From NCBI GenBank assembly GCA_025458755.1, contig JALORT010000060.1, positions 1 through 8,651 of the forward strand: a stretch of 8,651 nucleotides of DNA. The letters run 5' to 3'. A program made the translations under genes and the position numbers. Below, piece after piece: positions 1 through 5,150 of this stretch. Each line of letters starts with the position of its first letter. Position 1 is the stretch's first letter. This DNA is from Methylotetracoccus sp. (GTDB lineage Bacteria > Pseudomonadota > Gammaproteobacteria > Methylococcales > Methylococcaceae). The notes beneath the pieces were generated by a model. The model did not search any database and was not told where the DNA came from. It saw nothing but the letters and a program-made list of their open reading frames with translations.

Positions 1-1923
1 GGCGTTCAACACCGAATCGGGGAATCGCTTCGACCGGCGTGCCGATAATCCGGCGGGACTCTCCGCGACCTTCGCCTCTTCGCCGACCTGAGCGTAGTCC
101 ATCTGCATCGCAACGGGCGGCGCCGGAGCGGCGCTCGCGGGCTGTTCCATCTGCTCTCCGCGTGCTGCGCTGTCGGCGCCGGGACTGAGCCATGGCCGGT
201 CCAGCTGCGGATAGAGACCGGAACGCACCTGTTGGTAGACGAAGGGGATCGCGATCAGAAGAAACAGCACCCAGCAAACGGTGCGGAAGACCCGCACCCC
301 GGTCGCCACGCGGCCCTCCGGCAGCACCCGCAGCAATGCGATCGCGACCAGCAGACTGAGCCACACGTAGCGCGGCGCACCGGGTTCATGCCACAGCAGC
401 GACAGCGTCAGCAAAGCCGCCAGCGCCGTCGGCCAGTTCCACAGGCGTGCGGCCGCCAAGGTCGCGATCAGCACCACGAAAAGATCAAGCAGCGTCCAGC
501 GGCCGGCCCAGGTGTCGGGCGCATCATCCACGCCGCTGACGGCCAGCAGACGCCATCCCGGCGGCAAATTCAGTCTGGTGCGCACCTGATGAAAGTCAAT
601 CGCCCAACCCGTCGCCGGCATCCGGGCGATCCCGGCCTCGAAACGGCTGTCAGCCGCAAGGTGCAGCACCCCGCGCCGAACCTCGACCCCCGCCGGACCT
701 CCCTCCTCGAGGCGAGTGATCGACTGCGGCTGCCCGTCGACGCTGATGCGGCCGAGCGTCATCGCCGGCAGCGCATCGAGGCGCCAATTCCGCGTGACCC
801 GGCCGGTGAGCGTGTCGCTGACGGAGTAACCTCCACCGTCGAAATCCAGCCACAGCGCACGTTCCAGACTCAGCTGATCCGGCTCCGGTTCCGGATCCCC
901 CCGGCGGAGCACGCGCAAGGTCATCCGGTCTTGCGCCGCAAGCCGATAGGCCGGAAGTCCCTTCCAGTCCTCCGGCAGGCTGGTTTGGCGCGGATCGACG
1001 GCCGAAACGCCTTCCACTTGCACCATCCGCAGCGCGTTGCGGGCGTCGAACGTCCAAAGTTCCTGAGCCGGCCACGGGTCGGGAAGCGCGGGCAAGGTGA
1101 GCTGTTCGAGCTCCGAAGGGTAGCGCGCCGCGATCTCCAAATCCCAGTCCCCCGGCCGCAACTGCAGCCGCAGCGTCCCGTCCGGCTCGACGCGTGCCGG
1201 CAACGGGCTGGTCAGCCGGAGCGGGATGAATTCCGGCAACAGACCACCTTGCAGCACCATTTCACGCGGCACTCCGGAAACATGGAGCACGACGCGGGTC
1301 AGCAGTTGCAGCGGAATCTCATCGACCACCCGGCGGAACACTTCCACCTCCAGACGGTCCTCGCGCGACGTCACGGCATCCTGCCGCGCGGCACCGTTCC
1401 GGACCCAGACTTGTCCCTGTTCGTTGAACGCCGGGAACGGAGACTCGCGGCCGTCGATCCTGACCCGCAACAACCCTGTCTCGCGCGGCACGGTCAACGC
1501 TTCGGGCAGGCGATCCCAGCGAAAGCCGCCGGTGACCCGATGGAGCCCTTGTTGCAGCCAGAGGCGGGGTGTTTCCTGGTTGGATGTCACGATCGCGGGC
1601 GTGCCGTTCAGCGTGACATCCTGAGGCCAAGTGGTCTCATCCCCCGGCAGCGTGGCCCAGCCATCGGCGTAGACCCGGACGCGAGACTCGAAATGCCCGC
1701 TCCGTTCGCCGAGGTCCAGGCTCAGCTCCGTGAGCCAGGCACAGCGCCGATCGTCGAGCCGATCGAACGCAAACGGGCAGTTCATCTGCGGGTGCTCGTA
1801 CAACACCCACGGCACCCAAGGCTTCAGCGGCTCGGGTACCTGTGCCGGAAGCAGCGGCGCGGCGCGGAGTGCCGCGGCAAACCCAACCAGCAGCATCAAG
1901 GCTGCCATTCTGCACGTCGCCAT
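1..1923 (-). CDS. large exported membrane-anchored protein of unknown function (partial, C-terminus beyond window)
   Basis: The reading frame is open from an ATG at 1923 to base 1, giving 641 residues without a stop; the real protein is longer. I do not recognise a named family. Residues 1-22 look like a signal peptide: a basic start, the hydrophobic run MLLVGFAAAL, and a plausible AXA-like cleavage near residue 21. Residues 30-455 form a soluble, probably beta-rich region with many alternating hydrophobic residues, Trp and Pro, and two nearby cysteines (C49, C61) that could form a disulphide in the periplasm. Residues 477-565 hold three or four hydrophobic segments separated by short conserved-looking loops (WHEPGAPRY at 511-519, LRVLPEGR at 531-538). 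After them comes an Ala/Pro/Gln-rich linker (580-625). A strong ribosome binding site fixes the start. It lies 97 bases downstream of mpl on the same strand and may be cotranscribed, though their functions need not be related. The gene itself is certain; any function would be a guess. Confidence 0.88.
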   Translation of the reverse strand, partial: MATCRMAALMLLVGFAAALRAAPLLPAQVPEPLKPWVPWVLYEHPQMNCPFAFDRLDDRRCAWLTELSLDLGERSGHFESRVRVYADGWATLPGDETTWPQDVTLNGTPAIVTSNQETPRLWLQQGLHRVTGGFRWDRLPEALTVPRETGLLRVRIDGRESPFPAFNEQGQVWVRNGAARQDAVTSREDRLEVEVFRRVVDEIPLQLLTRVVLHVSGVPREMVLQGGLLPEFIPLRLTSPLPARVEPDGTLRLQLRPGDWDLEIAARYPSELEQLTLPALPDPWPAQELWTFDARNALRMVQVEGVSAVDPRQTSLPEDWKGLPAYRLAAQDRMTLRVLRRGDPEPEPDQLSLERALWLDFDGGGYSVSDTLTGRVTRNWRLDALPAMTLGRISVDGQPQSITRLEEGGPAGVEVRRGVLHLAADSRFEAGIARMPATGWAIDFHQVRTRLNLPPGWRLLAVSGVDDAPDTWAGRWTLLDLFVVLIATLAAARLWNWPTALAALLTLSLLWHEPGAPRYVWLSLLVAIALLRVLPEGRVATGVRVFRTVCWVLFLLIAIPFVYQQVRSGLYPQLDRPWLSPGADSAARGEQMEQPASAAPAPPVAMQMDYAQVGEEAKVAESPAGLSARRSKRFPDSVLNA

Positions 1924-1930
1924 CAAACGA

Positions 1931-1937
1931 TCCTCCC
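1931..1937 (-). promoter_or_regulatory. strong Shine-Dalgarno site for the 1923 start
   Basis: Read on the minus strand this is GGGAGGA, 7 bases before the ATG at 1923. It is the best ribosome binding site in the window and selects that ATG over the adjacent upstream TTG codon and over the internal Met codons at residues 6 and 10. Confidence 0.75.
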
Positions 1938-1958
1938 TGCTCCGAATTCGAGTTCTGC

Positions 1959-1980
1959 CGACCACTGTAGACGGTGGTCG
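1959..1980. repeat. inverted repeat between mpl and the unknown membrane protein gene
   Basis: CGACCAC (1959-1965) pairs with GTGGTCG (1974-1980) across an 8-base spacer: a perfect 7-bp stem in the 97-base gap. No T-run follows on the minus strand, so it is not a standard intrinsic terminator. It could be a weak attenuator, an operator or chance. A gap-free 12-base palindrome, TTCGGCGCCGAA, lies nearby at 2003-2014. Confidence 0.4.
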
Positions 1981-2020
1981 CTGCACCGGCAAGCGGCGAA
2001 CCTTCGGCGCCGAAACGGCG

Positions 2021-3400
2021 CTAACTCAGACGCTCCCGTTCTTGCAGCACCTCGGCGGTCTTGGTGTGTATGCCGCCGAAACCGCCGTTGCTCATGAACA
2101 CCACATGATCGCCCGAGCGCGTCTCGCGGCGCAGCTGGTCCACGATGGCGTCGACGGAATCGCTGACACTGATGTGCTGCGACGCGGCGGCCACTCGGGC
2201 GGCGTCCCATCCCAGATCCGGCGCCTGAAAGATGACGGCCTGATCGGCAGGGGCCAGCGAGTCGGCCAGTGCATCCACATGCACACCCATCCGCATCGTG
2301 TTGGAGCGCGGCTCCAGCACGGCGATGATCCGCGCTTTGCCGACCCGCGCTCGGAGCCCCTCGAGCGTGGTCCGGATTGCGGTCGGGTGGTGGGCGAAAT
2401 CGTCATACAGCGTCACGCCGCCCAATCGGGCCCGGATCTCCAAACGGCGTTTGACGTTGCGGAAACGGCCGAGTGCGGCGACCGCTTGCTCGGGGGAAAC
2501 TCCCGCATGGACCGCTCCTGCGATCGCCGACATCGCATTGCGCGCGTTGTGCTGACCGGTCAGCTCCCAGCGCACCTCGCCGCAGTTCGCGCCTTGGCAC
2601 CACACTTCGAAGCGACTGGCATCCGCCTCCAGCAGACGGGCTTCCCACTCGGCCGGCTCGGGATCATCCTCCAGTCGGGTTCGCTGCACCGGCGTCCAGC
2701 AGCCTTGCCGCAGCACTTCGGCCAGCGGCGGGTCGTTGGCCGGCACGATGATCAGACCTTCTCCAGGAACCGTCCGCACCAAATGATGGAACTGCCGCTG
2801 GATCGCCGCCAAGTCCGGAAAGATGTCGGCATGATCGTATTCCAGGTTATTCAGGATCGCCGTGCGGGGGCGGTAGTGGACGAACTTCGACCGCTTGTCG
2901 AAGAAAGCGGTGTCGTACTCGTCGGCCTCGATCACGAACATCCGCTCACCGCCCAGCCGGGCGGATAACCCGAAATTCAGCGGAACACCTCCGACCAGAA
3001 ACCCCGGTTCGCAGCCGGCCTGATCCAAAATCCAGGTCAGCATGCCGGTCGTCGTGGTCTTGCCGTGGGTACCCGCCACCGCCAGCACCCAGCGCGTACG
3101 CAGGACATCGTCATACAGCCATTCCGCGCCCGAGGTGTAGTCCAGCCCCTGATTCAACACCGCCTCGACTTCCGGGTTGCCGCGTGACAAGGCGTTGCCG
3201 ATGATCACCAGATCGGGTGCTGGCTGGAGGTTGGACGCCGAATAGCCCTGCATCAGTCCGATGCCCTGCTCCTGAAGCTGGGTGCTCATCGGAGGGTAGA
3301 CATTTTGGTCCGATCCGGTGACGCGGTGACCCAATTGTTTAGCGATGACGGCAAGGCCGCCCATGAAAGTGCCGCAAATGCCGAGGATATGAATATGCAC
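2021..3400 (-). CDS. mpl: UDP-N-acetylmuramate:L-alanyl-gamma-D-glutamyl-meso-diaminopimelate ligase
   Basis: Mpl is a cytoplasmic Mur-ligase-family enzyme of cell-wall recycling. It uses ATP to attach the recovered tripeptide L-Ala-gamma-D-Glu-meso-DAP to UDP-MurNAc, bypassing MurC, MurD and MurE. The 459-residue length is normal for the family. The N-terminal UDP-binding domain opens with HIHILGICGTFMGG (residues 2-15) and has the family stretch GSDQNVYPPMST (29-40). The ATP-binding P-loop is GTHGKTTTT (110-118). The central domain carries EADEYDTAFFDKRSKF (158-173) and NNLEYDHADIFPDL (184-197). The C-terminal domain has GQHNARNAMSA (282-292), DDFAHHPTAI (333-342), EPRSNTMRMG (363-372) and SNGGFGGIH (437-445). 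The start is a GTG at 3400, chosen because it lines up with the usual Mpl N-terminus; only a weak AGGG about 11 bases upstream serves as ribosome binding site. It is divergent from apaG. No key motif is missing. Confidence 0.97.
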   Translation of the reverse strand: MHIHILGICGTFMGGLAVIAKQLGHRVTGSDQNVYPPMSTQLQEQGIGLMQGYSASNLQPAPDLVIIGNALSRGNPEVEAVLNQGLDYTSGAEWLYDDVLRTRWVLAVAGTHGKTTTTGMLTWILDQAGCEPGFLVGGVPLNFGLSARLGGERMFVIEADEYDTAFFDKRSKFVHYRPRTAILNNLEYDHADIFPDLAAIQRQFHHLVRTVPGEGLIIVPANDPPLAEVLRQGCWTPVQRTRLEDDPEPAEWEARLLEADASRFEVWCQGANCGEVRWELTGQHNARNAMSAIAGAVHAGVSPEQAVAALGRFRNVKRRLEIRARLGGVTLYDDFAHHPTAIRTTLEGLRARVGKARIIAVLEPRSNTMRMGVHVDALADSLAPADQAVIFQAPDLGWDAARVAAASQHISVSDSVDAIVDQLRRETRSGDHVVFMSNGGFGGIHTKTAEVLQERERLS

Positions 3401-3469
3401 GCTGGATAATGCCCTGAAAGTAAGGAACGGCTGAGGAAAAACCGGGCCGGGATCGAACGGACGGCACCG

Positions 3470-3486
3470 CTGCCGACCGGCGGCAG
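3470..3486. repeat. inverted repeat in the mpl/apaG divergent region
   Basis: CTGCCG (3470-3475) is mirrored by CGGCAG (3481-3486) around 5 bases. It is a perfect 6-bp dyad with no T-run on either side, so it is an operator-like or hairpin candidate and not a terminator. Such dyads also arise by chance in GC-rich DNA. Confidence 0.35.
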
Positions 3487-3497
3487 AATGAGGCGTC

Positions 3498-3510
3498 GAA
3501 CGCGGCGTTC
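3498..3510. repeat. compact dyad GAACGC-G-GCGTTC upstream of apaG
   Basis: This is a perfect 6+1+6 inverted repeat. It sits just upstream of the candidate apaG -35 element and inside a looser pair, AATGA (3487-3491) and TCATT (3509-3513). A symmetrical 13-base site between two divergent promoters is a plausible repressor or activator site. No specific regulator can be named. Confidence 0.35.
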
Positions 3511-3511
3511 A

Positions 3512-3542
3512 TTGGCGTATCGAACAATGCAGCGATTAAAAT
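3512..3542 (+). promoter_or_regulatory. possible sigma70-type promoter for apaG-apaH
   Basis: TAAAAT at 3537-3542 matches five of six bases of the -10 consensus. TTGGCG at 3512-3517 is a four-of-six -35 match, but the 19-base spacer is longer than ideal. The predicted transcript would start near 3550, about 25 bases before the apaG ATG. The call rests on sequence resemblance only. Confidence 0.3.
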
Positions 3543-3572
3543 AGCCGCCGAGAGACTGCAAACCCCCGCGCC

Positions 3573-3950
3573 ATGAACAAGAAACACTCCATCGACATCG
3601 ACGCCGTCGCCAATTATCTGGAATCTCAGTCAGCTCCGGAAGCGGGTCGCTACGTCTTCGCCTATACGGTGACCATCGTGAACTCGGGGGCGGTTCCGGC
3701 CAAACTGCTGTCGCGACACTGGGTCATCACCGACAGCAACGGCAAGATTCAGGAAGTCCGCGGCGATGGCGTGGTAGGCGAACAGCCGCATCTGTTGCCC
3801 GGCGAAGTCTTCCGCTACACCAGCGCGGCGATGATCGAGACGCCGGTGGGCACGATGCAGGGCGAGTACCAGATGATCGCCGACGATGGCGATCGGTTCG
3901 ATGCCGCGATCAGCCCGTTCGTGCTGGCCATCCCACGCATGCTGCACTGA
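3573..3950 (+). CDS. apaG: ApaG protein (Co2+/Mg2+ efflux-associated family)
   Basis: ApaG is a small cytoplasmic protein with a fibronectin-type-III-like beta-sandwich fold. Its biochemical role is not settled: it has been linked to Co2+/Mg2+ resistance and efflux, and the same fold occurs in some F-box proteins. The 125-residue length equals the usual family length. Visible family features are the N-terminal strand followed by YVFAYTVTIVNSG (27-39), LLSRHWVITDSNG (45-57), the glycine-rich RGDGVVGEQP (63-72), and the tail GTMQGEYQM (93-101) then FVLAIP (116-121). The ATG at 3573 gives the standard N-terminus; no clear Shine-Dalgarno site precedes it. apaH begins 8 bases after its stop, so the two are almost certainly cotranscribed and may be translationally coupled. 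ksgA, the common upstream neighbour of apaG in gammaproteobacteria, is absent here. Confidence 0.96.
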   Translation: MNKKHSIDIDAVANYLESQSAPEAGRYVFAYTVTIVNSGAVPAKLLSRHWVITDSNGKIQEVRGDGVVGEQPHLLPGEVFRYTSAAMIETPVGTMQGEYQMIADDGDRFDAAISPFVLAIPRMLH

Positions 3951-3958
3951 CGTCCGGC

Positions 3959-4825
3959 GTGGCGATCTATGCGATCGGCGATGTGCAGGGCTGCTTCGCC
4001 GAACTTCAGTCTCTGCTTCAGCAAATAGGTTTCGATCCTGCTGCGGACCAGCTGTGGTTCACCGGTGATCTGGTCAATCGCGGCCCCGATTCGCTGACGA
4101 CGCTGCGCTTTATCAAGTCGCTCGGTCCCGCCGCGGTCGCCGTGCTGGGAAATCACGACCTGCACCTTCTGGCCGTGGCTTATGGCGTGTCGCGAACTAA
4201 ACACAAAGATACGTTCCACGATGTGCTGGCCGCGTCCGACCGGGATGAGCTGCTGGATTGGCTGCGTCGGCTGCCGCTTTGTTACCACGAAGATCGATTC
4301 ACGATGATTCACGCGGGACTTCCTCCGCAGTGGACGGTCGAGGAGGCACTGCAGTACGCCGCCGAGGTCCACGCCGTGTTGGTCAGCGACCGGTGCTCGG
4401 AATTCTTTCGCCGGATGTACGGGGACCAACCCGAACGGTGGTCGGACAAATTGACCGGGTGGGATCGCCTCCGCTTCACGGTCAATTGCCTGACCCGCAT
4501 GCGCTACTGTGACCGCCGGGGCACCTTGAACTTCAAAGAAAAGGGACCGCCCGGCTCTCAACCCAAAGATTTACTGCCATGGTTCGACGTCCCCGGCCGC
4601 AGAAGTCAGGATTCGGAGATCATTTTTGGCCACTGGTCGACACTGGGCTTCCGCATAACCCAGGGATGCTACGCGCTGGATACCGGGTGCCTGTGGGGCG
4701 GCGAGCTGACCGCGCTGCGGCTGGACGGCCCGATGCGGAGGATCAGCGTTCCGAGTCTTCACGGCTCGCGCCGTCAAAACAAGCGCTGGGAGGAGCCCGG
4801 CTCAGGCGAAAGAAAGGCGAAATAG
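3959..4825 (+). CDS. apaH: bis(5'-nucleosyl)-tetraphosphatase, symmetrical (Ap4A hydrolase)
   Basis: ApaH splits diadenosine tetraphosphate into two ADP in the cytoplasm, and in known bacteria it also removes Np4 caps from RNA. The 288 residues fit the family (about 270-285) with a short basic tail. Metallophosphoesterase motifs appear in order: GDVQGC (7-12), GDLVNRGPDS (36-45), LGNHDLHLLA (63-72), HAG (118-120) and FGHW (223-226), followed by the ApaH signature ALDTGCLWGGELTALRL (239-255). The first motif carries Gln where the general family GDxHG motif has the metal-binding His; I recall Gln here in other ApaH proteins, so this is probably natural variation. The start is a GTG at 3959, chosen because it yields the standard MAIYAIGD opening 8 bases after the apaG stop. 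No good ribosome binding site is visible, which favours coupling to apaG. The tail after about residue 262 (Arg, Lys, Ser, Gly) is not conserved-looking. Confidence 0.97.
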   Translation: MAIYAIGDVQGCFAELQSLLQQIGFDPAADQLWFTGDLVNRGPDSLTTLRFIKSLGPAAVAVLGNHDLHLLAVAYGVSRTKHKDTFHDVLAASDRDELLDWLRRLPLCYHEDRFTMIHAGLPPQWTVEEALQYAAEVHAVLVSDRCSEFFRRMYGDQPERWSDKLTGWDRLRFTVNCLTRMRYCDRRGTLNFKEKGPPGSQPKDLLPWFDVPGRRSQDSEIIFGHWSTLGFRITQGCYALDTGCLWGGELTALRLDGPMRRISVPSLHGSRRQNKRWEEPGSGERKAK

Positions 4826-4838
4826 CGAGTGTCACACG

Positions 4839-4874
4839 CCGTTCCGCGCTTAGATCCCTCCCGACGCGGAACGG
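4839..4874. repeat. perfect 10-bp inverted repeat just after apaH
   Basis: CCGTTCCGCG (4839-4848) and CGCGGAACGG (4865-4874) are exact reverse complements separated by 16 bases, starting 13 bases after the apaH stop. The position suggests a transcript-end or 3'-stabilising hairpin, but no T-run follows on either strand. This is the longest perfect stem I found in the window. Confidence 0.6.
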
Positions 4875-4876
4875 AC

Positions 4877-4935
4877 AAAGACGTCTCCATGCCTGTGGGC
4901 GCTACCCATCTCAATTACCCGCAGTGAACGTCTTT
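4877..4935. repeat. two-tier stem-loop candidate
   Basis: The outer arms AAAGACGT (4877-4884) and ACGTCTTT (4928-4935) are a perfect 8-bp inverted repeat. Nested inside, CTGTGGG (4893-4899) can pair with CCCGCAG (4918-4924) with one G-T wobble in the middle. The unpaired parts are 8 and 3 bases between the tiers and 18 bases at the tip. It begins only 2 bases after the previous dyad. Confidence 0.45.
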
Positions 4936-4939
4936 CCTG

Positions 4940-4955
4940 CGAGCGTCGGCGTTCG
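4940..4955. repeat. short hairpin candidate with TCGG loop
   Basis: CGAGCG (4940-4945) can pair with CGTTCG (4950-4955), with one G-T wobble, around a 4-base loop. On its own this could be chance; it is listed because it lies in a chain of such elements. Confidence 0.3.
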
Positions 4956-4966
4956 TCTTGGATTAC

Positions 4967-4998
4967 GTAGCGGCGCTTCCGAGCGGCTTCGTCGCTAC
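4967..4998. repeat. 9-bp stem-loop candidate
   Basis: GTAGCGGCG (4967-4975) pairs with CGTCGCTAC (4990-4998), with a single G-T wobble at the seventh pair and a 14-base loop. No T-run follows. It is the third-longest stem in the gene-free region. Confidence 0.45.
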
Positions 4999-5007
4999 AT
5001 CCTGTGC

Positions 5008-5027
5008 CCTTCGAAGTATAGTGAAGG
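5008..5027 (+). repeat. weak hairpin CCTTC/GAAGG followed by TTT
   Basis: CCTTC (5008-5012) and GAAGG (5023-5027) flank 10 bases, and three T bases follow at 5028-5030. It is the only hairpin in this region with any T-run on its 3' side, but a 5-bp stem and three T bases are too little to call it a terminator. The loop contains TATAGT (5017-5022), a -10-like sequence without a matching -35. Confidence 0.25.
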
Positions 5028-5092
5028 TTTCGGATTGACGGGAGCGGCGTGGCACAGACCGCTGACCTGCGCCGCCTGCTTCTGCCCGGCTG

Positions 5093-5119
5093 AACGCACC
5101 CCGCCGGGGTGGATGCGTT
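5093..5119. repeat. GC-rich nested dyad immediately upstream of a -10-like element
   Basis: CACCCC (5097-5102) and GGGGTG (5106-5111) form a perfect 6-bp dyad with a 3-base centre. AACGCA (5093-5098) and TGCGTT (5114-5119) form an outer, partly competing dyad. The element would overlap the -35 region of any promoter using the TAGAAT box at 5119-5124, so it could be an operator for the 5151 transcription unit. Confidence 0.4.
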
Positions 5120-5127
5120 AGAATAAT
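5119..5127 (+). promoter_or_regulatory. possible -10 box for the 5151-8651 gene cluster
   Basis: TAGAAT (5119-5124) and the overlapping AATAAT (5122-5127) each match five of six -10 consensus bases and form an AT-rich island in GC-rich DNA, about 25-30 bases before the ATG at 5151. No good -35 lies 16-18 bases upstream, so if this is a promoter it likely needs an activator or another sigma factor. The leader would be short. Confidence 0.3.
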
Positions 5128-5150
5128 GCTCCGGAACGTCCGTACCTCGC

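Larger units (their letters stand above)
3401..3572. promoter_or_regulatory. divergent intergenic region between mpl and apaG
   Basis: This 172-base gap must hold the promoters for mpl (leftward) and apaG-apaH (rightward). The half near apaG (3510-3545) is visibly more AT-rich than its surroundings. It contains two compact inverted repeats (3470-3486 and 3498-3510), listed separately. I could not find a convincing -35/-10 pair for mpl. Minus-strand open frames across it lack family features and run over both gene starts. Confidence 0.6.
4826..5150. other. 325-base region without a gene, rich in inverted repeats
   Basis: No credible protein-coding frame fills the space between apaH and the next gene; frames that cross it are shadows or lack any family feature. 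It holds six stem-loop candidates in a row: 4839-4874, 4877-4935, 4940-4955, 4967-4998, 5008-5027 and 5093-5119. A promoter-like sequence sits at its right end. Expected content is the apaH transcript end and the promoter of the 5151 gene. The first five stems, within about 190 bases, could instead be a structured RNA or leader. No tRNA T-loop signature or canonical intrinsic terminator is present. Confidence 0.6.

Noticed and set aside
232..2097. 621-codon plus-strand open frame
   Set aside because: It lies opposite the unknown membrane protein gene and runs into the 3' end of mpl. Its product is rich in Arg, Gln, His and Pro, with no hydrophobic core or motif, as expected for the antisense shadow of a GC-rich gene. 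The minus-strand frame has a signal peptide, membrane segments and a strong ribosome binding site.
1730..2968. 412-codon plus-strand open frame opposite mpl
   Set aside because: mpl on the minus strand has all family motifs over its full length; this frame is its antisense shadow.
3339..3587. 82-codon minus-strand open frame with a hydrophobic N-terminus
   Set aside because: It starts inside apaG, ends inside mpl and crosses the divergent promoter region. It has no ribosome binding site or family feature.
3815..4561. 248-codon minus-strand open frame over apaG-apaH
   Set aside because: Antisense shadow of apaH, which is certain from its motifs.
4839..4874. intrinsic terminator for apaH
   Set aside because: The stem is strong, but no T-run follows on either strand, so I list it only as an inverted repeat.
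5050..5065. sigma54-like TGGCAC element
   Set aside because: TGGCAC is present at 5050-5055, but the expected TTGCA-type -12 element at the right spacing is GCTGA.
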